A stretch of DNA of 53,459 nucleotides from an uncultured Ectothiorhodospiraceae bacterium (lineage in GTDB: Bacteria > Pseudomonadota > Gammaproteobacteria > UBA9214). Positions 10,317 to 19,390 of this stretch are shown here, piece by piece. Every line of letters begins with the position of its first letter. Position 1 is the first letter of the stretch. The translations under genes and the position numbers were made by a program. The notes beneath the pieces were generated by a model that was not told the DNA's origin, did not search any database, and saw only the letters and a program-made list of their open reading frames with translations. Where the stretch lies: the NCBI GenBank assembly GCA_947258845.1, contig CAMYJZ010000007.1:1-53459 (forward strand). The letters are read 5' to 3'.

Positions 10317-10561
10317 ACCGCGGAGACGCAGAGGACGCCGAGTTAAAAAACATAAAAAATATCTAATCGCAAAGGCGCAAAGAACGCAAAGAAAATTATT
10401 GTAACAACTCCTCTACGGTGAATGACTAAGTGACTTTCATTAGCTATGGCCGAGGTACGGATTTTTTAGCATGAATTGTGTTTTTACTTTGCGCTCTTTG
10501 CGCTCTTTGCGCCTTTGCGGTGAGATGTTTTGTTACTCCGCGTTCTCTGCGTCTCCGCGGT
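10317..10561. repeat. Inverted-repeat intergenic element, copy 1
   Basis: The left end ACCGCGGAGACGCAGAGGA (10317-) is mirrored by the right end ...CTCTGCGTCTCCGCGGT (to 10561). Inside lies a second inverted pair: CGCAAAGGCGCAAAGAACGC (10368-) against CTTTGCGCTCTTTGCGCCTTTGCGG (10487-). The core contains TAGCATGAATTGTG, the reverse complement of a string in the cores of copies 2 and 3, so this copy lies in the opposite orientation. It fills the glyS-mazG gap and ends 12 bp beyond the glyS stop. It encodes no protein. Confidence 0.85.
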
Positions 10562-10573
10562 GAATGATGTTTC

Positions 10574-12646
10574 CTAGCCCTGCAGCCGCGAGATGTCGGC
10601 GACCTGCAGGAACAGGTTGGAAAGGTCATTGAGCAGGGCCAGGCGGTTGTCGCGCAAGGCGGTATCATCGCTCATGACCATGACATCATCAAAGAATGTG
10701 TCGACCGGTGCCTGCAGGGCGGCGAGTTCGCGCAGCGCCTCGGTGTAGTCGCGGTTCTCGAACAGCGGGCTGACCACCAGCTCGAGTTTCCCGATCGCTG
10801 CGGCCAGGGCCTGTTCGGCCGGTTCCTGCAGCAGGGCCTGGTCATGGCGTCCGGGTATGGCAGTTTCCGCCTTGCGCAGGATGTTGCGGATGCGCTTGTT
10901 TGCCGCGGCCAGGCTGGCCGACTCGGGCAGCCGGCGGAAGGCCCGGACCGCGGCCAGGCGCTGATCGAAGTCCAGCGGGCGCCGGGGCTGGCGTGCCAGC
11001 ACCGCCGCGAACTCATCGGCCTCGTAGTCCTGTTCCAGGTAATAGCCGCGCAGTCGCTCCATCATGAAGCCGAACAGCTCGTCCGCGTTCAGGTCGGTGA
11101 CCAGGGCATCGGCAAAGCCGCCTGCGGCGGTGTCGATCAGGGAGCGCAAGTCCAGGTCGAGGCGTTTCTCGATGAGGATGCGCAATATACCCAGTGCTGC
11201 ACGCCGCAGTCCGAAGGGATCCTTGTCTCCGGTGGGCGGCTGGCCGATGGCGAAGATCCCGACCAGTGTATCCAGCCGATCGGCAATTGCCAGTGCCTGA
11301 CCGGTGGGCGTATCGGGGAGTGTGTCTCCGGCAAAACGCGGCCGGTACTGATCATCCAGTGCCGCTGCCACCTCGTCGGCTTCACCGTCATGCGTGGCAT
11401 AGTAGCGCCCCATAATGCCCTGCAGCTCGGGGAACTCGTACACCATGCTGGTCAGCAGGTCGCATTTGCACAGGGCGGCCGCACGCTGAGCGTATTCATT
11501 ATTAAAACCCAGTTGTCCGGCAATGGCCGTCGCTATACGTTCGATACGTAGCTGCTTGTCACCCAGCGATCCGAGTTTCTGCTGGAAGGTCACCGTGTTC
11601 AGCTGTTCGGCGCGCCCGGCCAGCGCCTGTTTGCGGTCCTGGTTCCAGAAGAAGGCGGCATCCTCGAGGCGTGGCCGGATCACGCGTTCATTGCCGGCCT
11701 GTACCTGCTGCGGGTCCTTGCTGTTGATATTGGCGATGGTGATGAAATGCGGCAGCAGCTGGCCATCGTTATCTTCGACCGGAAAAAACTTCTGGTGGTC
11801 CTGCATGCTCGAGACCAGGGCCTCGGCAGGCACCTCGAGAAACCGCCCGTCGAAGCTGCCGCTGATGGCCACCGGCCATTCCACCAGGGCGGTGACCTCG
11901 TCGAGCAGCGCAGGCTCGATGCGGGCGCGACCGCCCAGTGCCTGTCCGGCCGCTTCGACCTGGGTCAGGATGCTCTCGCGGCGCCGGTCCATGTCGACCA
12001 GTACCCGGCCCGTGTCCTCCAGGGTCTGGACATAAGTGGCCGGTTCGACGATGGCGATTTCTTCATTGTGATGAAAGCGATGGCCGCGGGTGTGGCGCCC
12101 GGCAGTGATGCCCAGGATTTCAGCCTTGACAGGCTCCGTTCCCAGCAACATCAGCACCCAGTGCACCGGGCGTACGAATTCCACTTCGCTGTCGCCCCAG
12201 CGCATGCGCTTGGGAACCGGCAAGGCCTTCAGTGCAACTTCCACGAGCCCGGGGATGACCTCCACAGCCGGCCGGCCCTGTTCGACCGATCGCCAGGCAA
12301 GGAAGGACCCCTTGTCCGTTTCCAGCTGGTCGAGTTCGGCGACCGTGACGCCGCAGGATTTCGCAAAGCCCTGCGCCGGACGGGTCGGATCGCCGTTTTC
12401 ATCGAAGGCCGCCATCAAGGCCGGTCCGCGGCGTACGACCTCGCGGTCCGGCTGGGTCAGCGGAACCTTTTCGATATGCACGGCCAGGCGGCGCGGCGCG
12501 GCGTAGGCATGGGCCGCCCCGTGGTCAAGGTGGTGCTCCTTCAGCAGGCTATCCAGTGAATCGCGAAAAGACTCGGCCAGCCGGCGCAGTGCCAGTGGCG
12601 GGAGTTCCTCGGTACCGATCTCTATTAACAGGTCGTGTTCCATCAT
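10574..12646 (-). CDS. glyS: Glycyl-tRNA synthetase beta subunit
   Basis: This 690-residue protein (E. coli 689) is the tRNA-binding and editing-like subunit of the alpha2-beta2 class II glycyl-tRNA synthetase. It starts [20 protein letters not shown], the usual GlyS N-terminus, and contains the HD-domain-like region around [21 protein letters not shown]. The C-terminal anticodon-binding helices end with [14 protein letters not shown]. It overlaps the glyQ stop by 4 bp (ATGA), so it is translationally coupled to the catalytic subunit. Confidence 0.98.
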   Translation of the reverse strand: MMEHDLLIEIGTEELPPLALRRLAESFRDSLDSLLKEHHLDHGAAHAYAAPRRLAVHIEKVPLTQPDREVVRRGPALMAAFDENGDPTRPAQGFAKSCGVTVAELDQLETDKGSFLAWRSVEQGRPAVEVIPGLVEVALKALPVPKRMRWGDSEVEFVRPVHWVLMLLGTEPVKAEILGITAGRHTRGHRFHHNEEIAIVEPATYVQTLEDTGRVLVDMDRRRESILTQVEAAGQALGGRARIEPALLDEVTALVEWPVAISGSFDGRFLEVPAEALVSSMQDHQKFFPVEDNDGQLLPHFITIANINSKDPQQVQAGNERVIRPRLEDAAFFWNQDRKQALAGRAEQLNTVTFQQKLGSLGDKQLRIERIATAIAGQLGFNNEYAQRAAALCKCDLLTSMVYEFPELQGIMGRYYATHDGEADEVAAALDDQYRPRFAGDTLPDTPTGQALAIADRLDTLVGIFAIGQPPTGDKDPFGLRRAALGILRILIEKRLDLDLRSLIDTAAGGFADALVTDLNADELFGFMMERLRGYYLEQDYEADEFAAVLARQPRRPLDFDQRLAAVRAFRRLPESASLAAANKRIRNILRKAETAIPGRHDQALLQEPAEQALAAAIGKLELVVSPLFENRDYTEALRELAALQAPVDTFFDDVMVMSDDTALRDNRLALLNDLSNLFLQVADISRLQG

Positions 12647-13554
12647 AGCGAACGGCCGCTGCTGGATACCATGGGAAAGCCGAGTGATTCCCGGCGTTCG
12701 TAATAGGCCTCGGCGACCTGGCGGGCCAGGGTCCGCACCCGCAGGATATAGCGCTGTCTTTCGGTGACCGAGATCGCGCTGCGCGCATCAAGCAGGTTGA
12801 ATGTGTGCGAGGCCTTCAGGACCATTTCATAGGCGGGCAGTGGCAGCCCGGCTTCTATCAGGCGGCTACTCTCGCGTTCGCACACGTCGAACCAGGACAG
12901 CAGGGATTCGACGTCGGCCTGCTCGAAGTTGTAGGCGGACATTTCCACTTCATTCTGGTGAAACACGTCGCGGTAGGTGACCGGCCCGTCCGGGCCCTCT
13001 GTCCAGATCAGGTCGAAGACACTCTCGACCTCCTGCAGGTACATGGCGATGCGTTCCAGGCCGTAGGTGATTTCACCGGTCACAGGCCGGCATTCCAGGC
13101 CGCCGACCTGCTGGAAATAGGTGAACTGGGTAACTTCCATCCCGTTCAGCCAGACCTCCCAGCCCAGTCCCCAGGCGCCCAGGGTGGGTGACTCCCAGTT
13201 GTCCTCGACAAAGCGGATGTCATGTACCAGCGAATCGATGCCCAGACTGCGCAACGAGTCGAGGTAGAGTTCCTGGATGTCCAGCGGCGAGGGCTTCATG
13301 ACGACCTGGTACTGGTAGTAGTGCTGCAGGCGGTTCGGGTTCTCGCCGTAGCGTCCGTCGGTAGGGCGCCGCGAGGGCTGCACATAGGCTGCATGCCAGG
13401 GCTCCGGTCCGATGGCGCGCAGGAAGGTCGCGGGGTGAAAGGTGCCTGCACCCACCTCCATGTCATAAGGCTGCAACAGGGCGCAACCCTTGCTGGCCCA
13501 GTAATGCTGGAGTGCGAGTATCAGGTCCTGGAATGTTTTGGGGGTATCAGACAC
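12643..13554 (-). CDS. glyQ: Glycyl-tRNA synthetase alpha subunit
   Basis: This 303-residue protein is the same length as E. coli GlyQ. It is the catalytic class II subunit that charges tRNA-Gly, starting [20 protein letters not shown] with the signature [19 protein letters not shown] and [19 protein letters not shown]. The first gene of the glyQ-glyS-mazG-gmhB-plsC transcript, it is divergent from the hypothetical gene at 13803; the 248-bp gap between them must carry both promoters. Confidence 0.98.
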   Translation of the reverse strand: MSDTPKTFQDLILALQHYWASKGCALLQPYDMEVGAGTFHPATFLRAIGPEPWHAAYVQPSRRPTDGRYGENPNRLQHYYQYQVVMKPSPLDIQELYLDSLRSLGIDSLVHDIRFVEDNWESPTLGAWGLGWEVWLNGMEVTQFTYFQQVGGLECRPVTGEITYGLERIAMYLQEVESVFDLIWTEGPDGPVTYRDVFHQNEVEMSAYNFEQADVESLLSWFDVCERESSRLIEAGLPLPAYEMVLKASHTFNLLDARSAISVTERQRYILRVRTLARQVAEAYYERRESLGFPMVSSSGRSL

Positions 13555-13802
13555 GGGTCGGGCTTTAATCCGTTATTCGCTTGGTTTCCGGGTGTGCTGC
13601 CGATCGGCGAGTATACCGTGCAGTGCCACAATATTCCCACATGCCTGAATCGACGGCCGCTGGCACGCATGTCATTTTACCCGCTAATGTGGTAATTGTT
13701 GCGGTCAGTGGTGGTGAATACGGGCGGCCGCATCATGCCGGGCGGACTAAAGGGTCCTGTCCTGCGGCCGATTATTCAACCATTGTTCGGTGGAGGAAAA
13801 TC

Positions 13803-14366
13803 ATGCAGCAGCTGATTCTCGAACCCACACCCCAGGCCCAGTGGCAGGCGCTGGTACACGACGCACAGGCACTCTGTGACCAGCGCCTGGATGAAACACT
13901 GGAAAGTTACCTGGTCTTCCTGTTGATGCGCTTCACCGACAATCCCCAGAGCCTGTCGCGCATCATGGCCAGCGATTACCTGCAAAGCCAGGCCTGCAGC
14001 GGTGAGCAGCGGGTCGGCCGCCTGCGTGATGTCGGTGACCACTGCCTGCTGTTCTCCGGTCTGTTTCCGCAACTCGCCGAGCGCCGCCTGGTACGGGTCG
14101 GCTACTTCGTTGACCTGGGACGGTCATCTTACCTGCAGCTGTCCGACCTGCTCGATCGCAGCCGGGCCGCGGTCTATGGCCACCTGTCCGCGACCTTCGT
14201 GGTGCTCATGGATATCATGCACGCCATGCGTGAGCTCGGCGGCCAGTCGGTGTTGACGCCGTTACAGGCCATGGACCTTTGGCAGGACACCGGCAGCCAC
14301 CGCTGCTTCCGGCAGGTCTGCGGCGAACGCGCGATCGCGTCCCCGGGCACCTCCGAAACACACTGA
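13803..14366 (+). CDS. Conserved-looking hypothetical protein
   Basis: This 187-residue soluble protein starts MQQLILEPTPQAQWQALVHD. The start is chosen because GGAGG (13792-13796) sits 6 bp before this ATG, whereas the longer open frame upstream reads like non-coding sequence. It is mostly helical, with no signal peptide and no catalytic motif I recognise. Single segments such as DETLESYLVFLLMRFTDNP and LHCLL-type hydrophobic helices suggest a compact all-alpha fold. It stands alone between glyQ (divergent) and a repeat element, and I cannot assign a function. Confidence 0.75.
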   Translation: MQQLILEPTPQAQWQALVHDAQALCDQRLDETLESYLVFLLMRFTDNPQSLSRIMASDYLQSQACSGEQRVGRLRDVGDHCLLFSGLFPQLAERRLVRVGYFVDLGRSSYLQLSDLLDRSRAAVYGHLSATFVVLMDIMHAMRELGGQSVLTPLQAMDLWQDTGSHRCFRQVCGERAIASPGTSETH

Positions 14367-14433
14367 ATCCATACGTTTTTTAACCTTATACCCTGCGCAT
14401 GGGGTAGAATGCTGTATGTAGCAAACATCATTA

Positions 14434-14846
14434 TTCACCGCGGAGTCGCCGAGGCCGCAGAGAAATTCAGAATCAAAATCATTCACCGCACGACTGCAGG
14501 GAGAAGGTGAGACCGGGAACCGGTCGAGAGGCTGGCCTGGGCCATGCAGGAGGTAGAGCAATGCAGGAGCAATTGCCGAAAGACGCAAAGGGCGCAAAGT
14601 CAAAACACAATTCATGCTAAAAACCACCCCCCGAGCTTGATGAACGATTACATGTTTGCATTATCCGGAACGGGGTTGTTGCAATAATGTATCTTTGCGT
14701 GCTTTGCGTGCTTTGCGTGCTTTGCGTGCTTTGCGTGCTTTGCGTGCTTTGCGCCTTTGCGGTGAGGCTTTTCTTTTTTGCTCCGCGGCCTCTGCGTCTC
14801 TGCGGTGAGGTTTTTTTAACTGCGCGGACTCTGGGACTCCGCGGTT
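14434..14846. repeat. Inverted-repeat intergenic element, copy 2, with 6x9-bp tandem array
   Basis: This is the largest copy (413 bp). The left end TTCACCGCGGAGTCGCCGAG starts at 14434; the right end carries CTCCGCGGCCTCTGCGTCTCTGCGGTGAG followed by a further GGACTCTGGGACTCCGCGG. The core has AAAACACAATTCATGCTAA and GGTTGTTGCAATAATGTAT, shared with copies 3 and 4. The right arm contains six exact tandem CTTTGCGTG units (14693-14746) plus a partial one. Bases about 14485-14578 are an extra module (CACCGCACGACT... GGAGGTAGAGCAATGCA) also found in copy 3. It fills the gap upstream of the PP-loop gene. Confidence 0.85.
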
Positions 14847-14878
14847 AGTTCTATTTTCCAATAGTCATACAGCACACC

Positions 14879-15922
14879 ATGTCTGAACCACGCAAGGCCG
14901 TTGCCCTCATTTCCGGTGGACTCGATTCGCTGCTGGCGGCACGCGTGGTGATGGAGCAGGGCGTACATGTCGAGGGCATCAATTTCTATACCGGCTTCTG
15001 TGTGGAAGGCCATACCCACGCGATCCGCAGGAAAGACCGCGCCCGGCCAAAGCGCAACAACGCCCTGTGGGTGGCCGAGCAGCTGGGCATCAAGTTGCAC
15101 ATCGTCGATATCATCGAGGAATACAAGCAGGTGGTGATCAACCCGAAGCACGGCTACGGTGCGAACCTCAACCCCTGCCTGGACTGCAAGATCTTCATGG
15201 TCAACAAGGCGCGCGAATGGATCGATGCCAATGGTTTCGATTTCATCATCACCGGCGAGGTCATCGGTCAGCGGCCCATGTCGCAGCGGCGCGATACCAT
15301 GCCGGTGATCGCACGCGACTCCGGTGCCGGTGACCGCCTGGTGCGACCGCTGTGCGCACGCAACCTGCCGCCGACGCTGCCCGAACAGGAGGGCTGGCTG
15401 GAGCGCGAACGGCTCTATGATTTCAACGGTCGCTCGCGCAAGCCGCAGATGGCGCTGGCACGCCGGTTCGGCTTCGAGGATTATGCGCAGCCGGCCGGGG
15501 GCTGCTGTTTTCTGACCGACCGGCAATACTCGGTCAAGCTGGCAGACCTGTGGGAAACCCGCGGCAAGCGTGAATACGAGATCGACGACATCATGCTGCT
15601 CAAGGTCGGGCGCCACCTGCGGCCGCGCCCGCATTTCAAGCTGATCATCGGGCGCGAGGAAGGCGAGAACCGCTTCATGGAAGGTTATCGCAAGCGCTTC
15701 GTGCACCTGATCCCGCTCAGTCACACCGGTCCCCTGGTGCTGCTCGACGGCGAGGCCGACGGCGATGACCTGGAACTGGCCGCACGCCTGACCGCACGCT
15801 TCAGCCATGGCCGCGATGCCGAGCAGGTCACCGTCGAGGTGACCGGCAGGGACGGTAGTGCGCGCACCCTGGATGTCGCCCCGTTGCCTGCCGATGAAAT
15901 CCCGGCAGAATGGTATCTATGA
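14879..15922 (+). CDS. PP-loop ATPase, probable tRNA thiolation enzyme
   Basis: This is a 347-residue protein. The PP-loop SGGLDS (residues 12-17) binds ATP for adenylation, as in ThiI, MnmA and TtcA/TtuA. The segments TGEVIGQRPMSQ (about 125-136) and GGCCFLTD (207-214) fit the thiouridylase fold. Cysteines C100/C103 (PCLDC) and C209/C210 could carry persulfide or ligate an Fe-S cluster; which of these cannot be told from sequence. The C-terminal 120 residues form a further domain I do not assign firmly. The stop overlaps the TusA-like gene by 4 bp, implying a sulfur relay to this enzyme. The modified nucleoside (s4U or s2U type) is unknown. Confidence 0.8.
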   Translation: MSEPRKAVALISGGLDSLLAARVVMEQGVHVEGINFYTGFCVEGHTHAIRRKDRARPKRNNALWVAEQLGIKLHIVDIIEEYKQVVINPKHGYGANLNPCLDCKIFMVNKAREWIDANGFDFIITGEVIGQRPMSQRRDTMPVIARDSGAGDRLVRPLCARNLPPTLPEQEGWLERERLYDFNGRSRKPQMALARRFGFEDYAQPAGGCCFLTDRQYSVKLADLWETRGKREYEIDDIMLLKVGRHLRPRPHFKLIIGREEGENRFMEGYRKRFVHLIPLSHTGPLVLLDGEADGDDLELAARLTARFSHGRDAEQVTVEVTGRDGSARTLDVAPLPADEIPAEWYL

Positions 15923-16149
15923 GCACCGAGACCGTTGATGCCCGGCATCTGCTCTGCCCGCTTCCCGTAATACGTACCCAGGACACCGTGGCCGGCCTGG
16001 GGCCGGGCGATTCCGTACAGGTGTTGTGCACGGACCCCGGCGCCATCCATGACATCCCGGCCTGGTGCCGCGTGCATGGCCACGAGGTGTGCGATATTGT
16101 TGAGCAGGACGGTGAGATCGTGATCACCGTGCGCGTCGGCGACACCTGA
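15919..16149 (+). CDS. TusA-family sulfur carrier protein
   Basis: This is a 76-residue protein with the TusA signature HLLCPLPVIRTQD, whose Cys (CPxP) accepts and passes on sulfane sulfur. The start at 15919 overlaps the stop of the PP-loop gene (ATGA), so it is translationally coupled. E. coli TusA hands sulfur to TusD and then MnmA; here the direct partner is more likely the PP-loop protein. Two further cysteines (in VLCTDP and EVCDIV) are unusual for TusA but of unknown meaning. Confidence 0.88.
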   Translation: MSTETVDARHLLCPLPVIRTQDTVAGLGPGDSVQVLCTDPGAIHDIPAWCRVHGHEVCDIVEQDGEIVITVRVGDT

Positions 16150-16162
16150 CAGGATTGGTTGA

Positions 16163-17326
16163 TTGACTGCTAACCACAACAGCACAGAATTGCTCGATGT
16201 GCGCTACAGGGAGGTCCGCAAGGTAACGCTGGTCGGCTCCGTGGTCGATCTGTTGCTGGGGGTGGCCAAGATACTGATCGGCATCCCGGCGCATTCCCAG
16301 GCACTGATTGCCGATGGCGTACACTCACTGTCCGACCTCGGTACGGATGTGCTGGTCCTGTACGCTGCCAAGCACTCCCACCGTGTCGCCGACGCGGAAC
16401 ACCCCTACGGGCATGGCCGCATTGAAACGGTGGCCACCGTTGCGCTGGGTATGGCACTGACAGCCGTGGCCATGGGCATCACCTACGATGCCGTACGCCG
16501 CATGCTGGACCCGGAGCTGCTGTTGCATCCGGAAATGCCGGCGCTGATCGTGGCGCTCATCTCGATCTTTTCCAAGGAGGCCATCTACCGTTACACCGCC
16601 AATGCGGCGCGGCGCCTGCGTTCCAATATGCTGCATGCCAATGCCTGGCACAGCCGTAGTGATGCCATTTCCTCGATCGTGGTGGTGATCGGCGTCGGTG
16701 GCGCCATGGCGGGCATGCCCTACCTGGATGCCGTCGCTGCGGTCGCGGTGGCGCTGATGATCGCCAAGATCGGCTGGGACCTGTTGTGGAAAAGCCTGCA
16801 GGAGCTGATCGACACGGCACTGGAAAGCGAACAGGTCGAGGCTATCCGCGCCTCGATCCTCACCGTGCCGGGTGTTGAGGAATTGCACATGCTGCGCACC
16901 CGGCGCAGCGGCAGTGACGCCCTGGTGGATGTGCATATCCTGGTCGAGCCGACCCTGAGCGTCTCGGAGGGTCACCAGATTGGTGAGTCGGTGCGCGCCC
17001 GGCTGTTGCAGGACATCGATGAAGTCACCGATGTGACCGTGCATATCGACCCTGAGGATGACGAGGTGGCCGTCCCCTGCATTGGCCTGCCGCTGCGCGA
17101 CGCCATCCAGGAACAGCTGGATGCGCAACTGGCTGAACTCGGTATCGACGTGGTCATGGATCAGCCCGTACTGCACTACCTGGGTGGCAAGGTCCACGTG
17201 GATATCATCCTGCCGCTGGCTGGCCTCGGGTCGGAGGCCGCCAGCAAAATCGCTGCCCGTCTGGTGGATGCGGCCCAGCGGGTCCCTGACGTCGGTGAGG
17301 TCAAGGTCTACTTTCAGGCGAATTAG
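16163..17326 (+). CDS. Cation diffusion facilitator (FieF/CDF) with extended C-terminus
   Basis: This 387-residue inner-membrane metal/proton antiporter has six predicted membrane segments (about 20-210). The metal-site motifs are DGVHSLSD (TM2) and HSRSDAISS (TM5), plus the HPYGHGR loop typical of FieF. A cytosolic ferredoxin-like dimerisation domain covers about 210-295. About 85 more residues follow, resembling a second copy of that domain, so it is longer than E. coli FieF (300). The start is TTG at 16163 behind AGGA. It follows the TusA-like gene by 13 bp. Likely metals are Fe2+, Zn2+ or Mn2+. Confidence 0.92.
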   Translation: MTANHNSTELLDVRYREVRKVTLVGSVVDLLLGVAKILIGIPAHSQALIADGVHSLSDLGTDVLVLYAAKHSHRVADAEHPYGHGRIETVATVALGMALTAVAMGITYDAVRRMLDPELLLHPEMPALIVALISIFSKEAIYRYTANAARRLRSNMLHANAWHSRSDAISSIVVVIGVGGAMAGMPYLDAVAAVAVALMIAKIGWDLLWKSLQELIDTALESEQVEAIRASILTVPGVEELHMLRTRRSGSDALVDVHILVEPTLSVSEGHQIGESVRARLLQDIDEVTDVTVHIDPEDDEVAVPCIGLPLRDAIQEQLDAQLAELGIDVVMDQPVLHYLGGKVHVDIILPLAGLGSEAASKIAARLVDAAQRVPDVGEVKVYFQAN

Positions 17327-17343
17327 CGCACTAAATTGGTGCA
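17327..17343. promoter_or_regulatory. NtrC-binding site 1 upstream of glnA
   Basis: CGCACTAAATTGGTGCA matches the NtrC consensus TGCAC-N7-GTGCA at 9 of 10 conserved positions. It begins right after the upstream CDF stop codon. Its centre is 31 bp (three helical turns) from site 2, like the E. coli glnA enhancer pair. Confidence 0.85.
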
Positions 17344-17357
17344 TTCCGGCCGCAATA

Positions 17358-17374
17358 TGCACTATATCAGTGCA
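17358..17374. promoter_or_regulatory. NtrC-binding site 2 upstream of glnA
   Basis: TGCACTATATCAGTGCA is a full TGCAC-N7-GTGCA palindrome. It lies about 98 bp upstream of the transcription start predicted from the sigma-54 promoter, a normal enhancer distance. Confidence 0.9.
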
Positions 17375-17437
17375 TATGAGTTCAGGCACACGGACCTAAG
17401 TTAGTGAAAGAAAACGCCTTGCCTGAAGGGTCTGCCA

Positions 17438-17454
17438 TGGCATAATTCCTGCTT
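17438..17454 (+). promoter_or_regulatory. Sigma-54 promoter of glnA
   Basis: TGGCATAATTCCTGCTT has the invariant GG (17439-17440) and GC (17451-17452) exactly 10 bp apart, as required for -24/-12 recognition by RpoN. With the two NtrC sites upstream and the ntrBC genes downstream, nitrogen-limited activation of glnA is well supported. Confidence 0.88.
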
Positions 17455-17547
17455 CTGCAAAGCACAAGCATGGTGATGATTGTTTGAAATGTCCGTTGTC
17501 CTGCCGACTGCGGTGTGAAATGACGTTGTTAATCCGGAGGAGTTGTA

Positions 17548-18957
17548 ATGTCTGCAACCAAAGTTTTAAAGATGATGAAAGATAACGCTGTCAAGTATAT
17601 CGACATGCGTTTTACCGATACCCGCGGCAAGGAGCAGCACGTTACCCTGCCTGCCAGCCAGATCGATACCAACTTTTTCAAAAATGGAAAAATGTTCGAC
17701 GGCTCCAGTATTGCCGGCTGGAAGGGCATCAATGAATCCGACATGGTACTGATGCCGGACACCTCGACTGCCGTTATGGACCTGTTCAGCGATGAACCCA
17801 TGCTGAATCTGCGCTGCGATATCCTCGAGCCAACCACCATGAAGGGTTACGAGCGTGATCCGCGTTCCATTGCGCTGCGCGCGGAGGCCTATCTGAAATC
17901 CACCAAAATCGCCGACTCCGCCTACTTTGGTCCGGAGCCGGAGTTCTTTGTCCTCGACGATGTGCGCTGGGGTGCCGACATTGGTGGTGCATTTTACAAG
18001 GTCGATTCGGAAGAGGCCTCCTGGAATTCAGAGCGCGTCTATGAGGACGGCAACATCGGACACCGTCCCACCAACAAGGGCGGCTACTTTCCCGTACCTC
18101 CGGTGGACTCGCTGCATGACCTGCGCAGCGCCATGTGCCTGGCCCTGGAGGAAATGGGCGTACCCGTGGAAGTACACCATCACGAGGTCGCCACTGCCGG
18201 CCAGTGCGAAATCGGCACCCTGTTCAACACCCTGACTCGCAAGGCCGATGAGGTGCAGATCCTGAAGTATGTGGTCATGAACGTGGCCCACGGTTATGGC
18301 AAGACCGCAACCTTCATGCCCAAACCGCTGGTGGGTGATAACGGCAGCGGCATGCACGTGCACCAGTCCCTGGCCAAGGCCGGCAAGAACATTTTCACCG
18401 GCAACAAGTACGGCGGTCTGTCACAGCAGGCGCTGTATTACATCGGCGGCATCTTCAAGCACGCCCGTGCCCTGAACGCCTTCACCAATGCCAGTACCAA
18501 CAGCTACAAGCGCCTGGTGCCGGGCTTCGAGGCGCCGGTCATGCTGGCCTATTCGGCACGCAACCGCTCGGCATCCGTGCGTATTCCGTACGAATCCAAT
18601 CCCAAGGGGCGTCGTGTCGAGGTGCGTTTCCCGGATCCCAGCGGTAACCCCTACCTGAGCTTTGCAGCCATGCTGATGGCCGGCCTCGATGGTATCAAGA
18701 ACAAGATCGATCCGGGCAGTGCCATGGACAAGGACCTCTACGATCTGCCGCCGGAGGAAGAGGCCCAGATCCCGACCGTGTGTCATTCCCTGGACCAGGC
18801 ACTGGATGCCCTGGACGAGGACCGCAAGTTCCTGACCGCCGGTGGCGTGTTCACCGACGACATGATCGACGGCTATATCGACCTGAAGATGGACGAAGTC
18901 ACGCGCATGCGCATGACCACTCATCCGGTCGAGTTCGACATGTACTACAGCCTGTAA
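17548..18957 (+). CDS. glnA: Glutamine synthetase type I
   Basis: This 469-residue protein, the E. coli length, makes glutamine from glutamate, ammonia and ATP as a dodecamer in the cytosol. It shows [17 protein letters not shown], the metal-site [10 protein letters not shown] and [12 protein letters not shown] segments, and the adenylylation-site Tyr in [12 protein letters not shown]. It is therefore the GS-I-beta form controlled by GlnE. GGAGGAG (17536-17542) precedes the ATG by 5 bp. A strong terminator follows it, so it is usually transcribed alone despite nearby ntrBC. Confidence 0.99.
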   Translation: MSATKVLKMMKDNAVKYIDMRFTDTRGKEQHVTLPASQIDTNFFKNGKMFDGSSIAGWKGINESDMVLMPDTSTAVMDLFSDEPMLNLRCDILEPTTMKGYERDPRSIALRAEAYLKSTKIADSAYFGPEPEFFVLDDVRWGADIGGAFYKVDSEEASWNSERVYEDGNIGHRPTNKGGYFPVPPVDSLHDLRSAMCLALEEMGVPVEVHHHEVATAGQCEIGTLFNTLTRKADEVQILKYVVMNVAHGYGKTATFMPKPLVGDNGSGMHVHQSLAKAGKNIFTGNKYGGLSQQALYYIGGIFKHARALNAFTNASTNSYKRLVPGFEAPVMLAYSARNRSASVRIPYESNPKGRRVEVRFPDPSGNPYLSFAAMLMAGLDGIKNKIDPGSAMDKDLYDLPPEEEAQIPTVCHSLDQALDALDEDRKFLTAGGVFTDDMIDGYIDLKMDEVTRMRMTTHPVEFDMYYSL

Positions 18958-18982
18958 GACTGCGTTATACACGTAATGATAA

Positions 18983-19008
18983 GCGCCCCGCACGGGGCGC
19001 TTTTTTTT
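18983..19008 (+). terminator. Rho-independent terminator of glnA
   Basis: The perfect 8-bp stem GCGCCCCG/CGGGGCGC has a 2-nt loop and is followed by eight T residues. It lies 25 bp after the glnA stop. Confidence 0.95.
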
Positions 19009-19032
19009 GCCTGCAAATTGAATGAAAAATTA

Positions 19033-19293
19033 TTCACCGCACGACTCCAGGGATGGAGGAGGTAGAGCAATGCATGGAGCAATTGCCGAGAGCCGCGGAG
19101 ATCGCAGAGTAAAAAAACATCTCACCGCAAAGACGCAAAGGATGCAAAGTTAAAACACAATTCATGTTAAAACCCCCCTACTTCAAGTTTCATGAATAAC
19201 CGCATCTTTGTCGTTCCCCGGCTCGGTGTTTTAGCAATAATTTATGTTTTTATCTTTGCGTCCTTTGCGTCCTTTGCGTCCTTGCGGTGAATA
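19033..19293. repeat. Inverted-repeat intergenic element, copy 3, with 3x9-bp tandem array
   Basis: The left side has TTCACCGCACGACTCCAGGG, GAGGAGGTAGAGCAATGCA and GAGCAATTGCCGA (the module shared with copy 2), then CCGCGGAGATCGCAGAGT and CACCGCAAAGACGCAAAGGA. The core carries AAAACACAATTCATGTTAA and TAGCAATAATTTATG. The right arm has three CTTTGCGTC units (19254-19280) and ends CCTTGCGGTGAATAA. The outer CGCAGAG-type arm is missing on the right. It separates the glnA terminator from the DUF4124 gene. Confidence 0.85.
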
Positions 19294-19390
19294 ATTTTTT
19301 TCCAGGGATGTGGCACCGGAACCGATAAAAGGAATCAAATTGCAGATGAACAGTCTTGCATCGCTGCCATGTCGGGGCTATGGTGGTTTT

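Noticed and set aside
14693-14760. Short regular tandem repeats that might be a CRISPR array
   Set aside because: Units are 9 bp, directly adjacent, without unique spacers; they are part of a dispersed inverted-repeat element.
17191-17205. parS-like GGTCCACGTGGATAT in the CDF gene
   Set aside because: The palindrome core CCACGTGG is present, but the flanks lack GTT/AAC.
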